Made by a program: the position numbers and the translations under genes | Notes under the pieces: generated by a model | Told to the model about the DNA's origin: nothing | Seen by the model: only the letters and a program-made list of their open reading frames with translations | Databases searched by the model: none | Assembly (NCBI GenBank): GCA_006176705.1 | Contig: QRFJ01000058.1 | Coordinates: 248,001 to 312,000 of the forward strand | Origin: Cocos nucifera | Lineage: Eukaryota; Streptophyta; Magnoliopsida; Arecales; Arecaceae | Length of the DNA: 64,000 nt | Direction: 5' to 3' | In this document: in pieces, positions 10,001-21,243 of the stretch | Layout of the letters: each line of letters opens with the position of its first letter | How positions within the stretch are numbered: the first letter of the stretch is position 1

Positions 10001-13000
10001 CTTGAAAAGGATCTCCTCGTGCCTCAATTAATTTTCGCAATAACCTTGATAGGGCAAGGAAGGCATAGTGATATGCATCATACCTTCATGCCCTGGAAGA
10101 ATGGATCTAGAATATCATCATGCTAATTACAGGGATGATACTGAAACTTCATGTATGATGGATAATAACATAGTTTTCATTATTCAAGGTTAAATTGTGA
10201 TAGACATGATTAGTTTGAACTATTGTGTTCAGATTATTGATCACCATAGAAGTCTTAAACGTATGATTTGGTTGAGCCCAGATTTTTTTTTTAGAAGCCT
10301 TAAAGATTTCAAGGATAATTGTGAACAAATTGGAGGTAACTAATGCAGGTCAGGTTCCACATATAGGAAAGTTTAAGGTTATGTTACATTTCCCTACATT
10401 AGTGACAATTGAGTAATATATCATTTAATTGTAAAGTGTAGGGAGTTTGATTAGCGTTCCATTGTCTGAAAAATCTGTGGTTATGTGCATATAGGAAAGT
10501 CTTTATTATTGAAGACTTGAAGACTTGAAGTAATTGTCTGGTTGACCACATGTTTCTTGTTTGTGTCTAGTGGAGCTGAGGAAGCTGTGTGCAGATTTTA
10601 AGCATCTTCTTAGGGTTTCTAAACATTTTTGTTGACTTTTATTATGCCTTGAATGCAAAATGATGTAACCATTGAACTTAAGATCATTTTAAAGTTATTG
10701 GATATAAAAGTACCTTTTCTTTTGATTCTAGTAATGCGACACCTACTTTTTTTTTTCATAAGTTCTTCTTTCTTCTTAATCTTTCCTGGTTAGGGCATAA
10801 TAAGAATCATCCCCCCAACTTCTGCCAATATTTTTGTTTGCATCACTAAAAGCAATAGCCAAGCCCCTACTTGTGCATGCCTTTGCTGTCTTTCAGACAG
10901 ATCTTTATTCAATCATATCATCTAGGGATGCTTATTCGTTTGTTTTGATCCACTTCCTATATCTTCCAACCCAAACAGTTATTATAGCCCTCTATGTCCA
11001 TGTTGAGTTAGTTTAATTTTCTAATTACCATGTGATTGTATATAATGATGATACATTTATCCCATAAGAATTGCTATGACAACAACTTGAAAAGACCTAG
11101 TTGTAAACCACATGTACTGTGTGCATGTTCTAATTACTAATCTGGCTGCTTTTCCTTTTGCGCGTTATGTCAGTACATTATTTATTAGTTGTTGTGATCT
11201 ATCCTTGAAAGCCTTTCAAACACTATGTACATGAATTTTTGCAGCTAAATTGCTGGAGGCTAAGATGCTTTAAAAAATATAAATGGAAACCTATAATCAA
11301 ATGGAAATCATCTTTATATTGTAGGAATAAATCTCTGTGTAGCTTTCATTTATGAGAAGGCATGGTGTATCCAATTCTTATTCTTTTGGAAAACAACTGG
11401 GGCACGCCATTATGAAAACTATGACATCTTTCAACATGTTTCTTGCATGGCTAAAGCCAGCTATTCCAATTATAGTTGATGGCTGCCCTTTCTTTTGCCT
11501 GAGCTTCTGTTGGTGGGCTTATTGATGCTAAGGTTATACAATCATCTGATGTTTTTGTGTAGTACAGATTTAATCTTTACCTATCAGACTATTACCAAGA
11601 GGTAACTGGAGGTTCCCTTTTCCTTTTCAAGGATGGGGTGCTTTGAAATTGCCGGGCAATTTATGCTTTAAATTTTTCTATCTTTAAACCATGTTGGAGT
11701 TGCCATCTTTTTGACACCAGGGAAAATAAGTTAACAACATGCACCTCTTGGACAGTTTAATTTATTAGAATTTAGTTGGAAGTTGTGGCATGTTGCATAT
11801 TGATTTTTTGCAATCAAGCATGTTCATGTTAAGCAGTTCTTGATCTCCTTTGAACTACTTGTACTGATGTTCTTATTTTTAGGAGCATTGTGGTCTGTCC
11901 ACGTTGCAACAGCTTTGTGTTCATAACAACAGAATTAGTGGCCAAATGTTTTCTTTTGGTACCACATAGCAATACGAAGTCACTTTTTTCCCATGGCCCG
12001 CACAAGTTCTCTTATATACTTACATATCAGTATTAGCTGAATGATACAAAAGCTATTCAGTAATTCATAAATATATCATGGACCGGTCACAATGGTCTAC
12101 TGATTAGATTCCTGAAGGTTTTTCCCCTAGTGATTTTTCTTGTGATTGATTAACATAAGACTTAATTTGATGCATAAAGGTACCAACTTTAACACTTTGT
12201 TATTTTTTGTAGTAGCTTTTAGTTTTGTTGAGTTCTTGCCAGACAGCAAATGAATTTTCCTCTTATTTCTTAAATTTTGAATTTCACTGCCTAGCTGAAT
12301 TTCTCCCATGTGCTGAAATATGTGCTGTAATCACATTATCCTACTTGATTTATATCTTCCGCAACCGTCTGTTTTATCTGAGTTCATGGTACCATGCTGA
12401 AGGATCATTTCAATGCGAGTGATAAGGCCTTGTATGCAAAGCTTTTGTACCATCTTTTTAATTGCATTGTTACTATCATCATCAGGCCTCTTTTGTCCCA
12501 TAATACCTTGTTGCAAGAGATTATGGAACCAATCTAATATCAACCAGTGTTAAATTCTTGATTTAGAGCTTGCATTGGCATGTGGCCAAGACTCCTTATC
12601 CTTGTATCTCCTACACTGGGGGGAAAAGGCTGATGATAGGAGCTGGTTATAGAGCGAAGGGTAAAACAGCAGCTCGTTAATGGTTTAAGAGGCCTACAAT
12701 TTATGCTTTATGCATATAGCATGGGGACTGCTATTTAATCATTATTTCCTTATAACAGCCATTATACAACAGAAATGAGAGTAAGTATTTAACATCTTCA
12801 CTGCCCAATTGCATAATAAAATGTTTTCTTTTTTAATTCAAATCTCCATGTCAGACTGGCAGGTAGATGAGAATAACAGTGATTGGTAGCCAATCCAAGA
12901 ATGAAGCTATCATGCCAACCAGCATTACCAGCCTCGGCTTGATGATTTGGCTGCTTGACATCCCTCTCTGCTTGGGATCAAACTCATATTAATAATCTCA

Positions 13001-14730
13001 TGAATGAGACATTCATTAGTATAATGCAAACAGCCTCTGTTAATGCTTGTATACCAAACTGGAGGAGCAATTTCCCTGAAGGGCATTCAGAATTTTAAAT
13101 TCGTGTGCAGCATTTGCATAGCATATCCGACTTGGGGAGATATTGAGTGAAATTACAATACAAGTGAAAAAATATCATAATTAAGTATACCATGTTACCT
13201 TTCTCCTTGCATTACATTGGATTCTTGTACCACATGTGAACTAGCGGAAAAAAGTCATAAAGTTGATGCAGCTTTATCATGCCTATTTTGTTTCTTTGCT
13301 TCTTCCCGTCTCTGTTTTTGTGCTGGTTTGACGCTTTGACTGTTTTAAGCAATCTGTCCACAAAGCTTACAAGCTTTGTCAAAATTCTTTCCTTCAAGCT
13401 TTTTGGTCTGATCAAGCCATGTTAACCTTGGAGATTGCTTAGGTTTGTCCCTGATTATAAATGATATAATTAACTTTCAGATTAGTTAGTTACAACAAAA
13501 TAGATCAGAACATTGTTAAAGTAGAAACTATTTAAGCTAATTCTCAGCATGCCGGACCAAGGAACAAAAGGAAAAAAAAGGTGATCAGCACTTGAGTTCG
13601 ATATAATTAATTGATGATCGCCATCTGTGATATGATTAGATGATGAAATATTGGGAATAAAACTTTTGCCATGATTTTTTAGTTTTATATATGATGATAA
13701 TTATGTTGTTGCTTTGGGTCCAAGTAGTTTTCTTGTCTATCTAAATCAACACTAGGGATCAAAAGGGTTGTTTTCAGAAAAAGGAGGTATCTTAAAGCAA
13801 TGACTTGAACAAGTGGCACACTGAAAGCCAAATTGTATTAGATATAATTTATCATTTTGCTTGCGTTCGCTTGGAATAGTGTCTGCTTTAAAGGATCACG
13901 TTATTTTGAAAACAAATCCTAGAAAGCTCCGGGTATGGGGATGCCTTCTGAACATCTCATTCAATAGTGCAAGTTGACAAGCATGCCGGTGGAGTGAAGG
14001 CTCATCTCTCAGCTTCGTTTAGAGGCTTATGTTACTCTTCGAACGTTGAGAGAACTTAAAGCTTGGTTTACCTGCTGTAGTTCCTGTTATTATAAAAAAA
14101 ATTAAAAAAAAAAAGAAGTCAAAAAACTACTTGTGCTTGGATAATTAGATACATGCACTATTCTTTATTTCCAGCCGAACCTTGTGAAGCACCAGTTTTC
14201 ATGTATTCCACTCATCCTATCATAGATCCCCATGTCATGTGCATTGTTTTGTAGTTGCCACAATAAATATCACCATCCCTTTCATGGGCTACGCATCACA
14301 TGTGATGTCCCTAGGGTCTGAACATTATGTGGGTCCAACATAAGCTTCTGGTAGTGGTTTTGTACCTGTTAATACCAATCTTATTCAAAAGATTAACATA
14401 AATATATAGGCTGCAAGAAGATTTTGTTGCGTGTACTTCTAATTTGACTCAGATTTGACCCATTGCTTGGTCTGTATGGACTAGGTCAGAATTGTTTTAA
14501 GGTTCAGTCTAGACTGAGTTTCTTCTGAGTTAGGCCTAGAAGTTTCTGAACTATATTTTTTGTCAAATTGAGTGAGGCTTGATTTCATGAGATTCATTGT
14601 TCTATGACCTTATTGGATGTTAGATGTTAATTTCTCAGTTGGGATTTTGCCCCTTGAGACACATGTCGAGTTCAAATATGGCTTGCATGTAAATCAAGTT
14701 GGTTCCAGGTTGATTATGGATATTCCTAAC
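7036..14730. other. low-copy host DNA with no recognisable gene
   Basis: This is AT-rich sequence after the ASE stop codon, up to the LTR at 14731. Positions 7036-7200 probably hold the ASE 3' untranslated region. From about 7140 to 12400 the plus strand has clearly more T than A, with many T-runs (16 T at 9586-9601). Such strand bias is typical of intron sense strands, but I found no exon with recognisable protein similarity on either strand. Positions 13480-14330 are more balanced to A-rich, with an A-rich run at 14092-14116. The short open frames (all under about 105 codons) show no motif. Nothing more can be supported. Confidence 0.6.
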
Positions 14731-15567
14731 TGTTGCCAAATGCCAAGTCAAAAAGATCGGAGTTGATATTCTCAGATGGAGGCTAAGCGGTGAAAGAGTC
14801 CTTGATAGAAGATAAGATGGAGTTATCCTCAGCTTGAGATGAGGTGGAGTCGTCCTCGGCTAGAGATAGGGTGGAAGGGTCCTCGATTGAAGATGAGATA
14901 CTGATAGAGATGCCTACCGGGTGCTGGAGTTGAACCTATAAAACAAGTCCTTAACTAGAAGGTTTTCCGATGCGGACCCTTGACGCTCAAGTTGATTGGG
15001 GATTGGAGAACAGTAAGAGAGAAAGCATGCCTTTCGAGAGCTTATCTTGGGATTCCCATTTTCCCCCTATTTATAGACAAGGAGTCAAAGTCGGGTACGT
15101 CAGGAAAACTTGCTATTTCCAAAAAATACATATGGATCACACTGGTAGTGGTTGTGTTATAGTTGCCACTTATGGGCAAAATTTGATCTTGGTGGTTACA
15201 GCTTCCTTATCTGCAATTCTTGCGGCCACGAGTAGATTGCTTTCTAAAAATGGTCTTCTTACTAGATCAGGATGACCTACTGAATATGGGATGGTTGCAT
15301 CACTTGGGTAACTCCTCCAAGTTGTCCATAGCTAACCTTTACCTACCTTGGCTATGGCTGAGGTCCAAGTCTAGTTTTCCCAGGATTGTAAGGATAGGGG
15401 CTTTCTTACTAGATTGGAGATTGTTATCTAAATCATCATTTTGATCTCCTCTAGGTCCCCATGGCCGACCCCTATCGACCTTGGGAATGTTCGAGGACCA
15501 AGCTTACCAAGACCTCGACTGCAATCGAGGACCTTATTGTTTGGGGTCGAGGTGATGGTCCCTAACA
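14731..15567 (-). repeat. 3' LTR of the Tat-lineage Gypsy element
   Basis: The plus strand begins TGTTGCCAAATG and ends GTCCCTAACA, so both ends carry the short inverted TGTT(A/G)G terminus; the length is 837 bp. A minus-strand TATA box, CTATAAATAGGGGG, lies at about 15065-15078. The module CGGACCCTTGACGCTCAAG (about 14973-14991) resembles one in the TR-GAG LTRs (near 3817 and 57662), which links the families. Only one LTR is in the window. Confidence 0.78.
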
Positions 15568-15584
15568 GATGCCCACCACTCTTG
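15568..15584 (-). other. polypurine tract of the Tat element
   Basis: The minus strand reads AAGAGTGGTGGGCATC directly before the LTR start TGTTAGGG. It is purine-rich except near its end, which fits a plus-strand primer site. Confidence 0.6.
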
Positions 15585-15814
15585 AGTATGAACTCGAATC
15601 GAAGTCAGTCGAAGAGAGTATAAACTCGAAACCGAGGCTGACTTGGTAAAACATGCTATTTTAATTGAATTTGGGGGCCAATAAGGTGAGAGACACGTGT
15701 GAAAATCGGTGTTGATGATCATTCTGATATGATGATCTAAACCATTGAAGTTGCAGATCCAGGTGAGCTTGGCCATGTCAAACCTCAGGTTGCCACTTGG
15801 CAACCATCAATGGT
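15585..15814. other. Tat element, spacer between antisense promoter and purine tract
   Basis: This is non-coding element sequence, continuous in origin with 17337 onward before the CACTA fragment inserted. It contains CACGTGTG near 15694 and TGCCACTTGGCAACC near 15791. No open frame of note is seen. Confidence 0.55.
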
Positions 15815-17336
15815 CACTACTATAGAACAAGGCTACGGTAGTGATTTGTAACCACTGCCATAAGCTATGACAGTGGTTAACTACTGTTACTGCGGTCATT
15901 GCTGTAGGTTTATGGTAGCAATTATGGAAACCACTGCCATACACAGCTTATGGTAGTGGTTTCATAACTGCTGCCATAGATCGAGCTGTATGACAGCGGT
16001 TATGAAATTACTATCATAGCTCGAACTATGGCGGCGGTTCTCATAACCGCTGCCATAGCTTGACCTATAATCACTGCCATAGCTCAACCTATGGTAGCGA
16101 TTACGGAACCACTGCCATATCTCGACCTATGGCAGCGGTTACGAAACTACTGCTATAGATCTAATGCAGCAGTTTTGTAACCCCTGCCATAGATCAATGA
16201 TAGTGGTTGGCACACCTTGCTTGGTATGCCTACGACAGCGGTTTTGCAATTGCTACCGTAGCTTTTGAATAATAAAAAATATAAAATTTTTAATCTTTTA
16301 TATATTTTACCTGATAAATGCAGAGATATATATAACACAACAAAAAATATAAAAAAATATTATAAATATAAGAATATGCTCAAATTTTATTATCGAATAA
16401 AATTTATTACAATATTTTTTTAAAAAAATACATCAGAAGTTTTCTAAATCTACATCATCATCATCACCGAAAGATGGAGCATGAGCTAGAGCTGGAGCTG
16501 GAGGGGCTAGAGCTGGAACGTCGGCTAACATGTCCTCAAGGCCCACGAAGTCTGCTCCAAAATGCATACTGAGCCTCATCATCATGGTGCTTAGGATGCC
16601 CTCTAGATGAGATGTGCGCTCCTCAGCATGAGCAGCTCGTGCCATAGCCTAATCTGCCCATGCCGTAGCCTAAGCTGCTTGCGCCAATGCCTCCTCAAGC
16701 TGCTTCCGACTGATGACACCGAAAGCATGTGAAGAGACGCTCGCCTCAGACCAATAGCTCGTTGGCATATGTTCGGGCCTGTATCGAATCCTCCTAGAGT
16801 GCTCAAGCCCTAAGACTTAAGATAGATGGTCATGGGGGCCAAAGCTGTCTGGGCCCTCGCTCGTGAGTATATCTAACTGCTCCTATAATTATAAATTTAA
16901 ATAAAATTTTATAAAAAAATATTATAATACTAATAATATATACTAATATAATTATTATTTATAAAAATTCTTTCGATCGTGGCATTCATCGGCCTGTCCT
17001 TCTTGTCTGTACGGTTGGATCGAAAGATCTTGCTATGGCTAGGCATCACTCTATCTCTCATCAGCTATAACAATGGATCAGTTTATTAGAAATATGAAAA
17101 AAATATTAATTTAATTTATTTAGTAAGATTCAGAATTCATTATCTTTCTATGCATACGACTGACTATAGACTTATGGTCTAGAATGTGCATGTACTCCTG
17201 GGTTGCCCGATTCTTTCGATTCTAATGCGAGGTAGTCTAACAAGTATTCAAATAAATAACAGGTATTTAAAAAATATTTTAATATAATTTTAAGCATATT
17301 AAAAAATTTAAAAGTTAGAAATTTTATCTCAAACTC
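15815..17336 (-). mobile_element. CACTA element fragment (CACTA-1 family)
   Basis: It starts with CACTACTATAGAACAAGGC. Positions 15830-16260 are palindromic subterminal repeats (CCACTGCCATA and its complement TATGGCAGTGG). Positions 16300-17336 align with 37560-38615 of CACTA-1, including the end of its minus-strand gene: the peptide RAAHAEERTSHLEGILS at 16645-16433 pairs with RAAHAEERTSHLKGILS in CACTA-1. Similarity stops abruptly at about 17336, where Tat-element sequence resumes, so the other end is missing. Confidence 0.82.
16433..16870 (-). pseudogene. C-terminal remnant of a CACTA TNP1-type protein
   Basis: The last 70 codons run from MARAAHAEERTSHLEG to the acidic end DDDDVDLENF, followed by a stop. 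The upstream stretch to about 16870 aligns with the CACTA-1 copy at 37967-38160 but is out of frame. Plant CACTA elements encode a TNP1-like DNA-binding protein and a TNP2 transposase. The assignment rests on similarity to CACTA-1 and on the flanking CACTA terminus. Confidence 0.6.
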
Positions 17337-17379
17337 TTGGCTAGATGAATTGCCACCAGATTAGAGTTGTTTGATCTCC

Positions 17380-17387
17380 TATAAATA
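17380..17387 (+). promoter_or_regulatory. TATA box of the antisense gene in the Tat element
   Basis: TATAAATA sits in the context CTCCTATAAATAGCCAGTCG, about 240 bp before the ATG at 17621. It points into the antisense gene, opposite to the LTR promoter. The CACTA fragment ends 43 bp upstream of it. Confidence 0.65.
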
Positions 17388-17620
17388 GCCAGTCGCTTTC
17401 TCGGATCACTTTTACTATTTTACTATTTTACTTTTTTGGGAGAGGAGCAGAGCCCTAAGGCAATTTTTGACAACTTTCAGTGATCGTCGTCGAGAATCAT
17501 AGATAACCTCGACTATGCCTGAGCTCCAAACTCTGACCCATGAAGTCCATTCCTTGGGTTGCTTAGTCGTCCATCTTAGGTTAGTTTTTTCTTCTTCTCT
17601 TCTTTTCGAACTTTGCGAGG

Positions 17621-19603
17621 ATGAGTGTAACAAGTTCATCCCCCATCACTTGATCCTCTAATCATAACCTAGCTGATGAGGACCCTCGGTTGGATGTCGA
17701 GTCTTTCTTGAAAGATCCCAAGCTTAAGGAGGTGCCCAATTTCATCCCTTTTCAAGTGGCCTCTATCCTCACTCGTGAAGACCTAAAGATCCAATGCCTT
17801 CAATACCATATCCCTCTAGAATTCAAGTTGGAGCTCACCAATCTTGAGGACTAGATAGCCATACCTTCCTGAAATAGGGTCAGCTTTTGTGAATAGTTCT
17901 TAAAGGCTTGCCTCATTGCCCCTTCACTTTTTTGTTGTAAAATTTTTTAGGACTTTCCAGATAGTTCCATGTAGTTTGGCGTTGAACTCATGGTGCCTAA
18001 CAATTGCCTTTATTGCTCATTGCTTCCTCCTTAGGGCTGAACTAGCCATTTTTCTTTTTCGAACATGTTTCTCATTTAGGGAATACCGAAAGAGACCAGA
18101 TGATGGTATGCCTTTTCTTGGACAGGGCGATGCCTCTTTCAAGATGCTCCTTCCTTGGTCCACAATTGGAAGGAGCATTATTTTTTTTATTTCGATCGAG
18201 CAGCCATGGGTTGACACTTTATGGGCTCAATCTTGGAGGTCGGCAAATAAGGCTTTAGTGCTCTCTAACATTGAGGAGGAGGCCTTCAAGCTTATTTTTA
18301 GCCGTGCTACTCTTCCTCTTTAAAAACTCCTCTCCAAGGAGACATTGTATAATATCGGGTGGAGCCCAACTAATCCATAGGGTAAGTTGATTTTTTGCCA
18401 TATGTTTGCTTCAATTACTCTTTTGATTAATTGTCTTTGTTTTCTAGATATAAAGCCTGAGGAGCTTGAGGCCCTTGCCCGTGTTGCCAAAAGAAAGAAG
18501 TCCTCAGGCGATACCACTACCCCAAAGTAGGGTGACCCGAGGCTGTTCTCACCCAATCGGCCATCGGCTCTTCTCAAATGCCAACTCGAGGCTTGACCTT
18601 GAGGAAAGTGCCTTCTTCTAGAGTCCAGGTCATCCCTCCCCTTAAATTGGTTGCTTCAAGGGAACCAATTTTTCTTTCTTCTACATCTTCGTCTCTTCGA
18701 GATTCATCCACTCCTTGGGTGTCGATGCGCATCTCTCCTCGATAGGATGATCCTCCTGCCTCAGTTTCTCAGAAGTCTATTCATCCTAGGCAGGAGGCCT
18801 AGGACAATAGGTCGACCTTCACCAATAATCGAGTCACCCACAAACTTCTTCGAGCCGCTATCCTTCCAGCTGATGTCAAGGCAGTCAACATAGAAGGTCT
18901 GAGGTACCACATCAAGGACTCATACAACTCCCTACTTCGGATGAGTCTGAAGAACTCTCTTCTTCTCTTCTCTCTATTTTTTTTTCTTGTTTTAACATCA
19001 TCTTTTCCTCAGCTCGTTTACCACATAGATCACTTTGTGGACATTCTAAAGGAAGCCCAATAGGTCTTAGAGGAGGCCGAGTCCCGAGCCATCCAATTCA
19101 AGGCTCGAGCCACCTAGGCCGAGAAGAAGGTGGATGAGGTTCTAGTGTCAAAAATTGCTGCTGATGAGGAAATTCAATCCTTGAAGGGTAAGGTCAAATC
19201 ATTGGAGGATGAAGTTGCTGATGCCTAAGGTCAGGCTAAGGTCCACTTGATGGAGGGTCTTCGCATAACAGTAGCTTAGTGGGAAAAGAAGATAGAGGCC
19301 AAGAAGATTGCTACAGTTAAGGCCTCCCACTCCTCAAAGGAGCTCATGGCGATCAAGTTGGAGTTCATCACTGACTCCTACTTGGAGGGCTTTGCAAACT
19401 GCAGGGCCAAGATCCAATGCCTTTTCACCAACGTCAACCTCAGCCTGCTGGATGTCGAGGACGGCAGCTGAGGAAGGAGCTAGGTTAGGACATGTCGAGG
19501 ATATGCTAGCCGAGAATGTAGCTACCCCCCGGCCTCCACCATGATTGTGCTGCTAGAGCCTGGAGCCCCAATCGAAGAGCCAGATGCCCCCGCTAACATC
19601 TAA
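17621..19603 (+). pseudogene. antisense ORF of a Tat Gypsy element (coiled-coil protein), decayed
   Basis: The ATG at 17621 opens MSVTSSSPIT. The N-terminal domain has DPKLKEVPNFIPFQVASIL and QYHIPLEFKLELTNLED, then frameshifted pieces ending in WKEHYFFYFDRAAMG. This pattern is known from plant proteins annotated as putative transposon or gag-like. A likely intron lies at 18382-18447 (GTAAGTTG to TTTCTAG). A pyrimidine tract ending TTTTCCTCAG at 19012 marks a second acceptor. After it, HIDHFVDILKEAQ begins a long charged heptad-rich region (AADEEIQSLKGKVKSLEDEV), as in a coiled coil. The end is EPGAPIEEPDAPANI and TAA at 19601-19603. Many stops make it a pseudogene. The function of such ORFs is unknown. 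It lies opposite to gag-pol transcription. Confidence 0.75.
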
Positions 19604-19984
19604 GATTTAGGTGCTTTTTCTTTTGTTTGTGTTTGTACTCAAGCTTGGTCATGATTAAGCTAATTTTAAGGTCAGGCCTTTTTTTTGTATTCTTCGACTT
19701 TAGCCAAACTAATTTTGTAGAACAACCTATCATTTATAAATATTTTCATCCTTAATACAAATCACTTTTAGCTTAAATGCTTATTCTTTTCTTCTATTGT
19801 GCTTTAGTTCAGCAATGATTGAGCAACTACCTTGGTCGAGTCACTTTGATGTTCCTCAGCTTTAGCCAAGCTAATCTTGTAACTGAGCCCATCTCATATG
19901 TTATGTATCCTTATCGTGAAATTTTGAAGTTGTTGTGCTTGGGCCTTATTTGTCTAGTTGACCTTATCCTCGGCCTTTGCAATG
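19604..19984. other. spacer after the antisense gene
   Basis: T-rich sequence that probably holds the 3' end of the antisense transcript. The phrase TAGCCAAACTAATTTTGTAG (19693) recurs as TAGCCAAGCTAATCTTGTAA (19863), so about 170 bp is loosely duplicated. No coding signal is seen. Confidence 0.5.
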
Positions 19985-20915
19985 CTTGTCTAGGGATGAG
20001 GTTCTATCATCTGAAGATGAGGATCATCTATTTGGCCTGCGGTGTCTGGCCCCCATCCAACTCATCTAAGAACGAGGAGCACTAGCTGGCTTCATCGTGT
20101 TGCTGGCCTCTACTCAACTCATTCGAGGATAAGGCGCATCCATTGGCCTTTGTCATCATGTCTTCCACTCAACTGATCCAAAGACGAGGAGCACCAATTG
20201 GCCTTCATCATTATGGCCTTCACTTGACTTGTTCAAGAATGAGGAGTATTAGTTGACCTCGTTGCTGGCCTCCGCTCGATTCATCCAAGGACAAGGAGTG
20301 CCTGTTGGCGTTCTTATGTCACTGGCCTCTGCTCAACTCATTTGAGGATGAGAAAAGCCCATTGGCCTTTGTCGTCATGGCTTTCGCTTGACTCATCCAA
20401 GGATGAAAAGTGCCAGTTAGCCTTTATCGTTATGGTCTTCGATCAACTCATTCGAGGACAAGGGACACCCATTAACCTTTGTCATCATAGCCTCTACTCG
20501 ACTCATCTAAGGATGAGGAGCACTAGCTGGCCTTCATTATGATGGTCTTCACTCGACTCATCCAATAACAAGGAGCGCTAGTTGGCCTTCAGCATTATGG
20601 TCTCTACTTGCCTCATCCGAGGATGAAGAGCATTAGTTGGCCTCGTTATTAGCCATTGCTTGACTCGTTCGAGGATCAGGAGCACCAGTTCACCTTCATC
20701 ATTATGGCCTTCGCTCGACTCATCCTAGGATGAAGAGTGCCAGTTGGACTCGTTATTGGCCCTTGTTCGACTTATCTAAGGATAAGGAGCACTCATTGGC
20801 CTTTATCATCATAACCTCTACTCAACTCATACAAGGATGAGAAGCACTAGTTGGCCTTCATCGTTATGGCCTATGCTTAACTTGTTTGAGGATGAGGAGT
20901 GCCAGTTGCCCTCAT
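19985..20915. repeat. 57-bp tandem array, about 16 degenerate units
   Basis: Units are built on CTCRACTCATYCRAGGAYRAGGAGCRC followed by YAGTTGGCCTTCATCRTTATGG. Period is about 56-59 bp (for example GAGGAGCAC at 20073, AAGGCGCAT near 20131, GAGGAGCACC near 20186). Unit identity is low, so the array is old or fast-changing. It lies between pol and the antisense gene, where Tat elements typically carry tandem repeats. Confidence 0.85.
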
Positions 20916-20949
20916 TTTAATCGAGAATGTTGGGAAGGCTTCTTATTCT

Positions 20950-21243
20950 GCAAAATGTAAATCTTTATTGCTTTTTACTAGAAGTTAAATTAGGAGTAAT
21001 AAATTCATAAATTTTCAACACTCCAGGTTTGAAGAACTACTACTCCATCTAATCGATGAAGTCAGTATACATCTAAATGCACCACCTCATCAACATGATA
21101 TGGGCCTTCCTAATTTGGTGATAGCTTTTCTTGTTCCGCTAGACGAGACATCTCAGTTTTTTATACGATGAGGTCTCCTACTTGGAATGCTTTTGTAATA
21201 TTGTGCCACTTTCTATTGATAAGTTGCCATTTGAAATCAACCC
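20950..21243 (-). pseudogene. Gypsy integrase C-terminal end (Tat element)
   Basis: Minus-strand reading gives ITKAFQVGDLIV, then KTEMSRLAEQEKLSPN and EGPYHVDEV. This is the conserved GDLVL...KL.P.WEGPY.V stretch that ends Gypsy integrases. Stops interrupt it. The frame is cut at 21243 by insertion of Copia-1. It fixes the orientation of the Tat element as minus. Confidence 0.8.

Larger units (their letters stand above)
14731..21243 (-). mobile_element. Tat-lineage Gypsy retrotransposon, 3' part (rest beyond nested insertions)
   Basis: Read on the minus strand, the order is integrase C-terminus (21243-20950), a 57-bp tandem array, an antisense gene (plus strand, 17621-19603), its promoter, a purine tract, then the 3' LTR (15567-14731). 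This order, with an antisense ORF and tandem repeats between pol and the 3' LTR, is characteristic of the Tat lineage (for example maize Grande and its gene 23). The rest of pol, gag and the 5' LTR are not in the window and are presumably beyond 64000, because Copia-1 inserted at 21244. Bases 14726-14730 (CTAAC) would be one target-site copy; the partner is not visible. Confidence 0.82.

Noticed and set aside
14092..14116. A-rich run as a possible poly(A) tail of a LINE or retrocopy.
   Set aside because: The sequence before it has no LINE or gene similarity and no target duplication was found.
14970..15275. Open frame of 101 codons.
   Set aside because: It lies inside the Tat-element LTR and has no recognisable domain.
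17916..18323. Plus-strand frame of 135 codons with hydrophobic stretches, possible membrane protein.
   Set aside because: It is a shifted frame of the antisense gene; the other frames carry its conserved pieces.
19985..20915. Regularly spaced repeats resembling a CRISPR array.
   Set aside because: Repeat and spacer are not distinct: whole 57-bp units vary continuously, as in an ordinary tandem array inside a plant retrotransposon.
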